Shown here one piece after another: positions 22,544 to 33,520 of a stretch of 64,000 nt of DNA. Position 1 is the first letter of the stretch, and each line of letters opens with the position of its first letter. The stretch comes from Acestrorhynchus altus. Its lineage: Eukaryota; Chordata; Actinopteri; Characiformes; Acestrorhynchidae. The stretch covers positions 3,652,867 to 3,716,866 of the forward strand of contig CM067523.1 in the NCBI GenBank assembly GCA_034509495.1, given 5' to 3'. The position numbers and the translations under genes were made by a program. Below the pieces are notes generated by a model. That model saw only the letters and a program-made list of their open reading frames with translations, did no database searches and was not told the origin of the DNA.

Positions 22544-22605
22544 TGTTCATATCCTGTCTGGGAGGACTTCAGTGCCAAGGCTACCAAGCTGCACGCCCAG
22601 CTCCG
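22544..22605 (+). CDS. mtss2: mtss2 exon 2 (I-BAR, residues 24-44)
   Basis: Begins after the acceptor ttctgttgcag and encodes CSYPVWEDFSAKATKLHAQL plus the first two bases of an arginine codon. It continues helix 1 of the I-BAR domain. The MTSS pattern SYPVWEDF is exact. The donor is CCG|gtgaga. The length is 62 nt (phase 0 in, phase 2 out). Residue 24 is cysteine, where I recall glycine or serine in the mammalian paralogues. The exon is followed by an 82-bp intron. Confidence 0.95.
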
Positions 22606-22687
22606 GTGAGAACACCTGCCATTGTGAGCTCATAAATTTATGACTGTGGATTAAAAAATTAATGTAATTATTTTTGTATTTTTTCAG
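22606..22687 (+). other. mtss2 intron 2 (82 bp)
   Basis: A compact intron with donor gtgaga and acceptor tattttttcag, T-rich before the acceptor. At 82 bp it is typical of the small introns of teleosts and contrasts with its two giant neighbours. Confidence 0.95.
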
Positions 22688-22761
22688 AACCACAGTGCTA
22701 GCAGCAGTGGCCTTCCTGGACGCCTTTCAAAAGGTGGCAGACATGGCAACCAACACACGAG
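22688..22761 (+). CDS. mtss2: mtss2 exon 3 (I-BAR, residues 44-68)
   Basis: Completes the split arginine codon (CG|A) and encodes TTVLAAVAFLDAFQKVADMA then TNTR, ending with the first G of the next codon. This stretch is nearly invariant in MTSS proteins and belongs to the I-BAR domain. The donor is GAG|gtagga. The length is 74 nt (phase 2 in, phase 1 out). The next exon should resume with an ATRDIGSALTRMC-like sequence, which I did not find within the window. Confidence 0.96.
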
Positions 22762-22764
22762 GTA

Positions 22765-23148
22765 GGATGAGTTACGTGTGTGTGTGGGTGTGTGTGAGGA
22801 GGGTTTATAATGTGGCTGCAATGAGCCATGCTGGAGAGTCAGTACGCAGCCTTATAAAGGTTCTTGGATGTGGGTTCTGGCATTGCATAGAAGCATAAAT
22901 GAAGTGGACTCTTCAAGCTCTCATTTCATTCATTGTAATGGTTCTTTAAAAGTTGCCACGAACAATATCAGTCACAGCATATGTGACTCTGGGATCTAGG
23001 CATGCATACCGCAGTTCATCCTACTTCTGCAGACATGTAGGAGGGGGATACGGGGGCTTCTGATGGAGAGAAGGAAGTGCATTGAATTGATGCTTTTGGA
23101 AATATCAGTTTATACATGCACACGTGTTCATCACAAGCCCATCGCGAT
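22765..23148. other. Start of intron 3, with one half of a local duplication
   Basis: No gene. 23010-23107 resembles 24350-24452 (shared 'catccta', 'ctgcagac', 'gtgcattgaa', 'aaatatc' in order). Confidence 0.4.
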
Positions 23149-23149
23149 T

Positions 23150-23535
23150 GCAAGGCATGAATAGCTCCTGGACAGGGTAGGAGTCACTGAACCTCACTTG
23201 CCTACCTGGAATCGTTAGATGCAAGGCAGGAATACCCTCCAGACAGGATATGAATCACTCTTAATCACAGACACACACAGATTATTTAAGTGCAAGGCAG
23301 GAATACCCGCCAGACAAGATAGGAATCATGGTTCAACACAGCCCTACCTGGAATCACTGGGTGCAAATCACTGTTCATCACTATCGGGAATCATTAGGTG
23401 CATGGCAGGAATACCCCTCAGACAAGGCAGGAATCACGGTTCATCATAGGCCTACCCGGAATCATTAGATGCAAGGCAGGAATACCCCTCAAAAAGGGTA
23501 GGAATCACTCAGTGACCTACCACAGCCCTGACCAG
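23150..23535. repeat. 71-bp minisatellite derived from a SINE 3' region
   Basis: Units start with 'gcaaggcaggaatac' at 23150, 23221, 23292, 23363, 23400 and 23471. Spacing is 71 bp, except for the fourth unit, which is shortened to 37 bp. Each unit has 'gaatcattagatgcaaggca', 'cagacaaggcaggaatcac' and 'ctacccg' blocks. The wording resembles the standard SINE end 'gcaaggcaggaatacaccct' 'ggacagg', so the array probably arose by expansion of one SINE 3' end. Confidence 0.8.
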
Positions 23536-24690
23536 GAAGAAGCGGAAAGGAAAACAAATGATAAGAGTGCTTTGATCGAATACTCCAAAGAGTGCCCTAG
23601 GGCAGGAGAGATACATATGTTTGGATCTGTGTGTGTGTGTGTGGATTTTGTATGGAACACTTTGCAGCAGTGTCACATAATATTAGTGCTGCCTTCAAGT
23701 GCATTTTCGGAAAACTTCACCCTAATTGTCTTTGGCATCCCCTTCAGAAGATTTTATCAGCCATGATAATTATATTCATTGATTAAAAAGTGCAGCCTAC
23801 TTATTCAGCCCTTGAGGTATACTTGAACTTGGCTTATGCTCATTTAGCTACTAGTGACAAAAAAGGCTGAGGTTGTCTTTCGGAAAAAAAAAGAAGAGAT
23901 GGATAGAGTGCATGAGGCGGAACAAAGCTTCAGTTCATAACTGGAAAGAGAGGGAGAGAGGGAGAGAGAGAGAGAGGGAGAGAGAGGGAGAGGTGGTGGG
24001 CGTTGAGGTTATTTTTGGATTGCCTCACCAGTCATTGTTATGAGACAGAGCTGAGATCCTTTAGGGAAGCAGGCTGGTGGTAAAGGATACTGAAAATCCA
24101 CTGCTGTTATTATGACTTTAAGTGTCTGCTATTTCTCCTTTGTAGGGACTTTTTTCGATCTTCTCTCTCATCCTATTTTAGGCCGCCTCAGGGTTTTGGT
24201 CATATCCTGTCCTGAACCAGTGGATGCATATGCATGTGTGTGTGAAGTTGAGGAAGTGTGTGAAAAAGATGCAGACAGGCTTAGAGACTTTAATGAGCTG
24301 ACAGGGTTTTGGAGCTTTCCTGTATGGCCTCTTAAAGCAGCAAGGGGTTCATCCTACCTCCCCTGCAGACGGGTGGGAGGGGAGTAAGTGGACTACAGAT
24401 GGAGGGAAGGTAGAAGGACTAGTGCATTGAAGAGATGTTTTTAAAAAATATCTGATTTTGTCCATTTCGATTGTGGTTGTTCAGCCAAGATCAGTTTTGC
24501 TTGTAGCCTGAAGATAGAATGTTGCCATGTAATGGATGTAAAAGTGCATAAATATGAATAAAGACTATTTCCAAAAGACTTTTATTTTGGAGAAAGTCTT
24601 TATAAATGTATATATTGACCTTACATTACTTGTCCTGAAAGCCCGTCTTCCATTATACAGTATATTTAACATTTAAAAAATTCACTTTTT
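23536..24690. other. Intron 3 stretch, mostly unassigned
   Basis: GA-rich tracts lie at 23940-23994. No exon or named repeat apart from the partial duplication at 24350-24452. Confidence 0.4.
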
Positions 24691-24695
24691 TTAGG

Positions 24696-24785
24696 GGTGT
24701 AACGATACACTCTACTCATTATTTGATGCACAACATTTCAATTTTCTCGTGATATTCTGTGCAAAATTTGAATGAAAAAAAAAAT
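24696..24785. repeat. hAT-like terminus
   Basis: 'taggggtgtaacgatacact' is the start typical of many fish hAT elements. No matching opposite end was found nearby, so this is a solo end or a chance match. Confidence 0.35.
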
Positions 24786-24836
24786 GGTGACTGTAACCAG
24801 GTTGAATAATACACTAGTCTAGAGTTGAGAAGTCTG

Positions 24837-24961
24837 TCCATCCATCCATCCATCCATCCATGCATCCATCCATCCATCCATCCATCCATCGATCCATCCA
24901 ACCAACCAACCAACCAACCAACCAACCAACCAACCAACCAACCAACCAACCAACCATCCAT
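24837..24961. repeat. (ATCC)n-(AACC)n compound microsatellite
   Basis: About 16 ATCC units, with a few variants, switch sharply near 24900 to about 14 AACC units, then back to a few ATCC. The tract leads into a SINE-like 3' end (24970-25045), whose terminal 'atcc' probably seeded it. Confidence 0.95.
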
Positions 24962-25045
24962 TCTTCCATGCTTATTGTGGATATAGATGGAATCATTGGG
25001 TGGATGGAGAGATACCCTCTGGACAGTATATACCAGTCCAATGAA
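24962..25045 (-). repeat. SINE 3' end fragment
   Basis: 'gaatcattgggtggatggag' and 'ataccctctggacagtatat' 'accagtcca' match the usual wording of SINE 3' ends ('caggaatacaccctggacag' 'ggtgccagtcca'). Confidence 0.45.
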
Positions 25046-25793
25046 ACTGGATGAAATCTCATAGTTATTACAATGTATACTCCTCCAAGTAGCATCCTTA
25101 CATCGCCACAAAGCACATTGCCATGCTCAAGCACTGCAATATGGTGTTGTTTCTGTGCATTGATGCACATCGTTATAAGTATCATACATAGGCCTTCACA
25201 GCTGTTTGTGAGGACTCACGAGGATCATTTAATTGCATCATCAGTGCAGGAATGAGAGAGTTTGGACCTAGACTTGGTCCAGGATTTTTAAGATCTAAAC
25301 ACAAAGACCTTAGTTGTGAGAATGAAAGTCAAGCTAACCTTTATAAAGATGATAAAGCTTGGGGAAGCTACACCGACCAAACCTTAGGCTTACCTAAGTC
25401 GACCGCCTGACACGTTGAGCTTGGTAAGGAATTACGTGAATTAGATGTCAGAGGCCTGTCTTTGTGTGCTCGTGAGGATAGATAGCTCAGGAATGAGGAG
25501 CTTGGCTCCCTCAAGGATGTCCACACACAGCAGAGAACAGGCTGAACAGTGGTTTATAGAACGAGGTGAAGCCACTGGCCTACAACTCCTGTGATGTCGA
25601 GTGCTCAGCCGGTGGACGGGACTGTCGCAGATGCTTGCTCGGCCGTGATTCCAGCAGATCTGTGTGCGGGCAGCGTTCACAGCTGATCTGCTGAATGTAG
25701 GTCAGAGGGACATGTCCACAAAGAATAGACTGTGAATGATTCTTTAGTTAAGGGCACTTTTGAATGCATTTTGAAACATGGAATTCCTTAAAG

Positions 25794-25795
<2 letters not shown>
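25046..25795. other. Intron 3 stretch, nothing recognised
   Basis: No exon, RNA gene or named repeat. Short minus-strand ORFs lack support. Confidence 0.4.
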
Positions 25796-25853
<58 letters not shown>

Positions 25854-25876
25854 ATATATATATATATATATATATA
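25796..25876. repeat. (CT)n(TA)n compound microsatellite
   Basis: About 54 bp of CT followed by about 26 bp of TA. Confidence 0.95.
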
Positions 25877-27660
25877 GGGTGCAGATTGCGACAGTATAGC
25901 CCAATTTGACGGGAAATTAGGACGGTACCAGTAACAAAGTCCTCTTATTCACTCTATGAAACCAAACTGCAATAGTTAAACCCTACATTCCCCCATGGAT
26001 TTTATTTAACACTGATGAAACTCCAGTCCACACATCACTGTGTTTGCTTTCATGTCTGCTTTAGGGTTAGGGATCATCCAGAAATTGCCTGAAGAAAAAG
26101 TGTTGGTATTATCTCTGTAAGTACATCTGCTGAGGGTTCCAGGAACATCATTGATAATGTGTCCAGAATAGCCAATGCTCTTAAATGGATACTACTATTA
26201 TTGCCAATATTGCTGCTAATAATAGTAATATTACTAATAATAGCAAGACATTATTAATGCCTGATTTTTAGACAGTCCCTAACTGCGTCCGCGATGTCTC
26301 TGTATGTTGTTTGTTGCTGTGAATCTTAAGTTGTTAGTATACTTCTAATTAAAATAACAAGTAAAATTGCAATTTTTGTTTCCGAAAACGATGTGCAATG
26401 ATTTTGCGAGGTGCAGTGCGCACTGGCTGCTGAACAGAACCGTTCATCTGCTTCTTCTGAGACCTCCCCTTGACGCCGATTGGTCCTCGTGACTGCTTTG
26501 TTTGATCCGAGACCTCCACCAACGACACGTGGACCCCATCTCACATGGTTGCCAACACCACTGTGTCGACCTGGCCTTTAGCAGTGCTGTGATTTTTTGA
26601 AGTGTGCTTACTCCACCATGTTTGGCAGTAGTTCAGTTTGGTTTAGCCCTTTTGCTGTTTGAGGTAGACTGTCGGCTTAAGTTATTAACTGCTCCAGTTT
26701 CCATAAAAAGCCTTGAACTGAGTCAGCTTGGGTTGTTGTTCGTCTCTGACTCAGATTCAAGCCCTAAGGCTGGATCAGACCTCATCTCAGGCTTAGAATG
26801 GGCTGAGGACAGATGTGCTGTTGTTCTCTCCCAGCTGTGTATTTTCCCAAATAGCTCTTGGAGCTCTAAGCGGGCAAGAAACTGCATGATCTAACATACT
26901 TCTTTACACTCAGATCTCAGTTCTCCTCACAGTCCATTTTTAAATGCCCTCTTTCTCACCAGCTCTAGAAGATCTCCACTGGTTCATACGGTTAGTGTGA
27001 ATGGCTCTGTCGCTTTTAGGCCAAGCACAGCTTGGGTGCTCCAGCTTGCTGGTTGGTCAATGAACATGCTGGTTGCCAAAGGACAAGCTCTCCCCAAGTG
27101 TCTACACACCTCACAAACCTGCCCAGGAACAACATCAGAGGGAAAGAGAGAGAGTGACAGAGGCATTTAGGCTTGGGATCAAACAGTCTGGACTACACCA
27201 CAGGGCAGCTGGAAGGGAGAGGTGGAGAGCAGTGGAGAGAGAGACCAAACAAAGAGAGAGTGAAGATAAGTGGAGGTGAGGTTAGAGTGATTCTCAAAGC
27301 TGTCCTCAGGGACAGGCACATGGAGCCTGTCCATGTTCTTTATTTCTGCCCTGCATATTGGGTTGGAGCAAAAATATGGACCATCTGGGGGTCATTGAGG
27401 ACCAGTTTGAGAACCAGTGGCTTCCCATTTCATATTTTAGTGCACAGATTGAAACAGTGTCCTTCCAAAGGCCTCCTAATTCACACATTTTTATAGACGT
27501 TTAATTATTCATATTGGAATAGAAAGATATTGCATATTTTCGTCAGACCTTATATTTAACAAAAACAATTATATATTGCGAAATCAGATGTTGGTAAATA
27601 TTATAACTGTAACAGTGTAACATGACTAACGATATGTGTAGTGTTAAATAAGTAAATACT
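25877..27660. other. Intron 3 stretch, nothing recognised
   Basis: About 1.8 kb with no coding exon or clear repeat. GA-rich purine patches lie at 27139-27160 and 27215-27275. Confidence 0.4.
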
Positions 27661-27661
27661 G

Positions 27662-27740
<79 letters not shown>
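27662..27740. repeat. (TTA)n microsatellite
   Basis: About 26 TTA units, uninterrupted, stopping 10 bp before the TA target of the following Tc1 derivative. Confidence 0.95.
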
Positions 27741-27742
<2 letters not shown>

Positions 27743-27751
27743 GTGTATATA

Positions 27752-28219
27752 CAGGGGTTGGACAATGAAACTGAAACACCTGTCATTGTAGTGGGAGGAT
27801 TCATGGCTAAATTGGAGCAGCCCGGTGGTCAGTCTTCATTAATTGAACGTTGCACCAGTAAGAGCAGAGTGTGAAGGTTCAATTAGCAGGTAAGAGCACA
27901 GTTTTGCTCAAAATATTGCAATGAACACAACATTATGGGGGACATACCAGAGTTCAAAAGAGGACAAATTGTGGTGCACGTCTTGCTGGCGCATCTGTGA
28001 CCAAGACAGCAAGTCTTTGTGATGTATCAAGAGCCACGGTATCCAGGGTAACGTCAGCACCACCAAGAAGGACCAACCACATCCAACAGGATTAACTATG
28101 GACGCAAGAGGAAGCTGCCTGAAAGGGATGTTCGGGTGCTAACCCGGATTGTAGTTCACCATAATAATCAATTATTGTGGTCTAAAACCAGGTGTTTAAG
28201 TTTCATTGTCCAACCCCTG
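27752..28219 (+). mobile_element. 468-bp Tc1-like element with both ends
   Basis: The left end 'caggggttggacaatgaaac' is mirrored at the right by 'tttcattgtccaacccctg', flanked on both sides by TA (27750-27751 and 28220-28221). The interior keeps a broken N-terminal transposase piece around 27950-28140 (CDVSRATVSRV, a Tc1 helix-turn-helix) but no DDE domain. It is an internally deleted, non-autonomous copy. Confidence 0.88.
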
Positions 28220-28221
28220 TA

Positions 28222-28920
28222 CATTTATAAGATATAATCAACATAGATACGTCACAGAGACATGTTTATTTGTGGCTCCATGTGCAGAACATGGAGATAT
28301 GATTATGCCTCTGTTTTCATAGACATGGATACAAAAGCATAGATGCAGAATAGCTGTGAACCGTTTTGTAATGAAAACAAACACAAACACACACAGATTC
28401 CAGACCTCCATCCTCTCAGTGGGGGTCTGCTGTGGCGAGGAAGGAAATGAAAGCTTCCTGCCAGTAACTGCCTTTAATCTGCTTCTCATTTGCCATCATT
28501 TTACTGCTCTTCCTTTGCCCCTATCCCTCCTTCCGTTAGTCTTCCTTCTCCTCTTTTCCTCGCCTTTGCTGCTCTGCTCTTCAAGCCACTTGTGTTATTG
28601 TGGCAGGCTGGGAGCAGGGCTGTTGAGCTTCTAATGATGTTGACTGCAGTCTGCCTTTGCTTTAAGAGGAATTGGGAGTATTATGCTTTATGAGATATGA
28701 GTGTATGATATGTACGGATAAGAGAGGAGCACTGGGAGAACTTGAGCTATGGTCCTGTTCTGTGTGGATGGAGTCAGTGAGTCTGGCCTTCTGTAGTTGT
28801 TTTGGTTCGTTTTCAAGGCAGACGTGATATAACATCCTAATGACACAAGAAAACCATGCAGACACAAGCAAAATGTTCAGGTTTCGTTTGCAGGTTTGGG
28901 TTAGAATTAAGTTTAGAATA
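28222..28920. other. Intron 3 stretch, nothing recognised
   Basis: No exon or repeat assigned. Confidence 0.4.
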
Positions 28921-28924
28921 GTAC

Positions 28925-29185
28925 ACACCATGGCCTGCTGGTTAGGGACCAGCCTTGTGACTGGAAGGTTGCTGGTTTGATTCCCTGAACTGGCAGGACA
29001 TGACTGAAGTGCCCTCCTGCAAAGCACTTAACTCCCCAACGGCTCCCGGGGCATTGTGGATAGGGCTGCCCACCACTCCGGGCACGTGTGCTCCCTGCCC
29101 ACTATTGTGTGAATTACCTAGTGTGTGTGTGTGTTTCACTGCATGGATGGGTTAAATGTGGAGGACAAATTCTATTTATGGTTCT
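28925..29185 (+). repeat. SINE-B copy
   Basis: tRNA-derived SINE. The head reads 'catggcctgctggttaggga', then 'ccagccttgtgactggaagg', then B-box-like 'ctggtttgattcc' (28973-28985). The body has 'gcattgtggatagggctgcc' 'cacc' and the 3' part 'cactgcatggatgggttaaa' 'tg'. It is the most complete of four copies in this window. Confidence 0.8.
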
Positions 29186-29930
29186 ATATGCACATTTATG
29201 TTTTTAGTGATGGACAACTTTAAACAATCCTTTTGAAAAAGGTCCTCTGAAGCTCTTAAACAGGTTCCACGTTCAACGAGTGACATGAACAATGTAAGTG
29301 TTTTGATGTTATTGGTTTTGTTAAGGTTGGGACATTTTATTGGTAATCAATGAAGAAACCCTGGTTCTTCCATGGGGTTCAGCCCACAGTCCACTAGCCG
29401 TGGTCAAAGCAAGGTAATGAAAAAATTCGGGAGATGTTGTTGATACTAGAAAGCAGGTTATCACCTGCAAACAGTGTTAGTTATGGGAACATGGGCTGCC
29501 ACGGGAAACAGGCCTCACAACCACAGCCAAGGAGATGCTATAATACAATACAGTAACATACAGCTTCTGTGAAATTCCACTCGGTTCTTATCATTCCCTC
29601 ACTTTCTCCCAGTTCCACACTCATACATGTTCCTCCCTGGTAGCCTCCGTGTTCACAGCTGTGCTCGGCGTGAATATTAAAAGTGCAGAGTCTGGCCCAA
29701 ACAGCCTGGCACGGTGGCGCTCGTAAAGGGAGAGCATGCAAATGTGTGCCGAGTGCCTCACCCGCCACTTTACTGCCTGTCTGCGTGAGCCCAATCGCAG
29801 CCACCGTAATGAACGTCATAAATCTAATTTATACACCAGGGGGCAAAATGGTTTCTCTCCACAGACACAGAACAGGGGGAAAAATGTCCGCCAGCTCAGC
29901 AACTGGCACAGTGGGTCAGGTTGTATTTTG
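29186..29930. other. Intron 3 stretch, nothing recognised
   Basis: No exon. A few 'ggttct' words suggest diluted short-element sequence at 29160-29280. Confidence 0.35.
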
Positions 29931-29934
29931 TGCT

Positions 29935-29960
29935 GGTGTGTGTGTGTGTGTGTGTGTGTG
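29935..29960. repeat. Short (GT)n run
   Basis: About 12 GT units followed by a G-rich stretch. Confidence 0.85.
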
Positions 29961-30204
29961 GTTGTGTGGGTTGGGGGGGGTTCCTGTTTCTCCAGATGTG
30001 AGCAGATGAGTGGTGTAGGCAGTAGGGTGTTACAGTTCACATGGCCATGATAGCAAATACAAGCTGCATTGGTCCAGCTGGGGCATGAACTGGAATTTGT
30101 GCTGGGCCCCCAACATCATGTAACCCTTCTTCATCTTGTGAGAAATGTTAGTACCAGATCTTAGGGGTGTGCAGTATGTGCATATTATACTTTATATATT
30201 ATTT

Positions 30205-30335
30205 AACTCCTCAGTGGCAAGGGCGGTGAGCACACACACCCGGAGGGGTGGGCAGCCAACTCAGCACTCAGGAAGCAATTGAAGGTTAGGTTGATGGTTC
30301 CTCACTCGAGGTTGAGGGAATAGAACATGCAGGTC
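30205..30335. repeat. SINE 3' half fragment
   Basis: 'gcactcaggaagcaattgaa' 'ggttaggttgatggttcctc' resembles the common SINE wording 'gggagcaattggggttaggt'. The head is missing. Confidence 0.5.
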
Positions 30336-30479
30336 CTTCACTCTTCACCTTTGAGTTCTTTGAGTGAACAATGTTTGTAATAAAGATGTATAAATAAGTT
30401 CTTAATCCAGTGATAAAGGTTCTTTAGACTCGTGGTTCTAGCTCACGGTTCTTTTTATGTTTTGGTGGACGTTTTTGCA

Positions 30480-30565
30480 GGACCTAGCAACCATTGGCAC
30501 CGCCTTAGCAACCACCTAGCAGCTACCTAGTAACCACTGGGCAACTCCATAGCAAGCACCTAGCA
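30480..30565. repeat. Degenerate 'tagcaaccacc' tandem repeat
   Basis: Repeats of about 10-11 bp: ctagcaaccatt, cttagcaaccacc, ctagcagctacc, ctagtaaccact, atagcaagcacc, ctagcagcactg. This repeat type is common in fish introns. Confidence 0.7.
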
Positions 30566-31410
30566 GCACTGCTGTACCTATTATTTATGTCTTAAATGTA
30601 TGACAGAAATGAATAACTGTCTTTTTATGGGCCAATTTATGTAAAAGATGGACATCCATGGAAGCCTCCCATCACTGAGCTGGTCTTGTTAATTATGACT
30701 GTAATGAAAGAGCATTTTAGCTCAGCACCAAAGATGGACTGGACACAGTGCTCACTGATGAAGACAGCTGTGTGATTGTCCATCCACATCAAGTGGCTTA
30801 TAATCTTCCAGCCTTTCTTTGCACTAAAGCGTCCAGCTTCTTGAACAGGCCTGTCCCAGTACAGACGCACACTATTATGGCCCTTCCCTTTTGTCCGAAA
30901 TGAGTAAGTCATTGTTAACCAAAGAAGCTGTGATTGACTCAAGGAACTAACTGGTTGCAAGTGGTTCCTACAGAGGCAGCTTTGAGGGTCACATCACTGT
31001 CATGTCATTGACTTTGGATAAGCAGGGAGGAGCTGTGGGGAAGGAAGGCAGGAGGGGCCAGTGTATGGAAGCAAGAGGGAACAGAACATTCCGTCAACTG
31101 GGGTCAAGGTCGGCCAGAGACCCCAAGGGTTAGTCTTGTGCATCTGCATGTTCGTGCCAAAGTGAAGGGGGGGGGCTTTTACTAAGCATGTCCGGCCTTG
31201 TGCGCTCCCCTTCAACACTCCTTCATTACAGGCAAGAGGAGAGGAGGTTAAGCACTCTAATTCTTCTGGGTTGGTGTAGGCCTTCAGGACCTCCCATTGG
31301 CAGAGGGCTCCTGACTCAGCTCTTTCCAAGCCACCCCCTCACTCCTTCCCCTTGGAGAGCACCTGTTTCATACAGAGTGAGTTAATGTGGAGATCAGCAC
31401 TTAAATACTC
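30566..31410. other. Intron 3 stretch, nothing recognised
   Basis: No exon or repeat assigned. Confidence 0.4.
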
Positions 31411-31412
31411 CT

Positions 31413-31413
<1 letters not shown>

Positions 31414-31462
<49 letters not shown>
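31414..31462. repeat. (CA)n microsatellite
   Basis: About 24 CA units, uninterrupted. Confidence 0.95.
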
Positions 31463-31464
<2 letters not shown>

Positions 31465-33455
31465 AGGTGACTCTGCAAACCGATTTTTCATAATGATTTA
31501 TTTCCAAGTGTTACATAATCACATATCAGAGCCTTTTGTATTGCTTGCGTGGTGCAGTTAGTGAAGTTTAAACAGAGCTGAGCTTCAATTCTGTAATCTG
31601 ATGGAAATGTAAAATGTTTGCAATATAATCTTCATGAATTTTTTTATTTTTATAACACCCTTGCACCATCCCATGCCCCACGTGAAAGACTTTACATCTG
31701 GAGATGTGAATAGGACTTGAGACTTGCCTATCTTGACTTGGGACTTGTCTTGGGACTTACATGTCTTGACTTATTACTTACAATTTAATGACTTGTTTCC
31801 ACTTCTACAAATTTATGTCTTGTTCTTTGAGTTCCTTACATCAGTTCATCCCGTAAGGTCTTCTTTGGGTCAGAAAGGTTGTCAGAATACATGGTTGGGG
31901 ATCTCAGGCCAACCAAATAGCTCACAATAGACCCTCAGCAACTTCTCCTCGGCTTGATATTCCACAGAATCCATGACCTCCTCATAATGAAGACCACCCA
32001 TCCCTTGTTCACTCATAATGAAGACACCGGGTCTTTTTGGTGTCATGCTCTATAAAAACAGAGTAGCAAACAGCCTTGTTTCTGTTCATCTCTTGGCAGC
32101 CATTTGGTCAACACCTCGTGCCAAGAGTCCCTGATCATTAATTAGAGGAGAGGAATGTCAATTTCTATCTGAGCGGCCGGACACTGTGACCTTTGGGTTC
32201 ACATGACCTCAGAGGGGACGTGTTCTTTATTAGTCTTTAGACCCATTGATGGTTGTTCTTCATATGTATGATGGCTTCCCAGGAGATTTACCTGAATTTA
32301 ATGAGATCAATTTGTCATTTTACTGCATCCAGGTATTCATTACCCTTCATTGTTGATGGAACAGATGACCATTTCCTTTTGGTTTAACAGAAATGGTGCA
32401 AGACTTGGTCACTACGCATAAACTGCTGCTTGTCAAGTGATCACCAATGCCTCACATGTCCCTGCCATATATCTAGCTCATTTGATATCTGGATCTTTTG
32501 GTGACTCTGAATCCTGTAGTGTGATACGCTTTGTGACTGGAATGCCAATGTAGATCCTTCTGGTGAAGGGTCCTGTAATTCATGAACCCATGTTGCTGAT
32601 CAGTTGTGTAATTGTGCCAATCACAACCACTAAAAGATCTCCAGTGCAAATTCTACCTGAAATGTCATGGAATCAAGGAGCTGGGGAGGACTAAAATGAT
32701 CAGAATGGTTGGTCATTTGGCTGGTAATTTTCTCAGGGGAGGAGGTTAAAAAGAACGACATAACATCAGTTTGAGGAATCTGGCAACTGCTGATATGAGG
32801 AGTTGATTTTATGAGAACATAAATTTATATTTATACATAAAAGATTTATACGTATATATGTATTTATACATATCTACAATCCTTGTATGTCCTACCAGTT
32901 CAAATGGAGGATATTATGTGTTTGTTTCCCTTTTTGAAACCTTTTACGATAGTCCTTCACCAGAGCTCTGTGAGATATATCCCACACAACCACAACCTTC
33001 TCATAATGAAGACCACCCGTCCCTATCCCCACATATTAAAGATGCCCATCTTTTTAGCGTCATGCTCCATAAAAACAGATTTCCTGAGATTAACGGTGTC
33101 TTGCTCCGTGCTTTATATTGCCCATCCTGGGAAGCCCAAATTCTGGTGAAGAATATGAAAAAGCCGAGTCTCTGCAGCAAAGCTCTTTCATCTTTATTTC
33201 TGATGAAATATTAACACAGGTTTGGATTGCAGAATTATAGTGCTAATTAAGATGTCTGCCTTTGTAGCCCCTCCAGCTATGCCCCCCTGAGAGCCTGCTC
33301 TGCTGGGACGTGGAAGAGAGCTCAAGACCGGAGCTGGAAGAGATATCAGAAATTCAATGAAAGACTCTGGTCCCTATAGGTAGAGCGTGCGGTTGCTGGC
33401 GAGTGTTTGGAATGCCTTAACCATTCTGAAAGTGCTGATGAGGGGAATAGACATA
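31463..33455. other. Intron 3 stretch with a 100-bp duplication
   Basis: No exon. 31975-32070 and 32990-33085 share 'ctcataatgaagaccaccc', 'gtcatgct' and 'ataaaaacaga' in order, about 1.02 kb apart. 'cttgacttgggacttgtctt' forms a small local repeat at 31730-31770. Confidence 0.5.
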
Positions 33456-33459
<4 letters not shown>

Positions 33460-33494
<35 letters not shown>

Positions 33495-33520
33495 TGTGTG
33501 TGTGTGAGAGAGAGAGACAG
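33460..33520. repeat. (GT)n(GA)n microsatellite
   Basis: GT run of about 45 bp with one GAGT interruption, ending in GA. Confidence 0.95.

Noticed and set aside
23150..23535. CRISPR-like array
   Set aside because: The units are continuous tandem copies with no unique spacers. SINE-derived.
25850..25880. TATA-box promoter
   Set aside because: The TATA words come from a (TA)n microsatellite with no gene downstream.
28935..28990. tRNA gene on the plus strand
   Set aside because: This is the tRNA-derived head of SINE-B. The acceptor stem does not pair.
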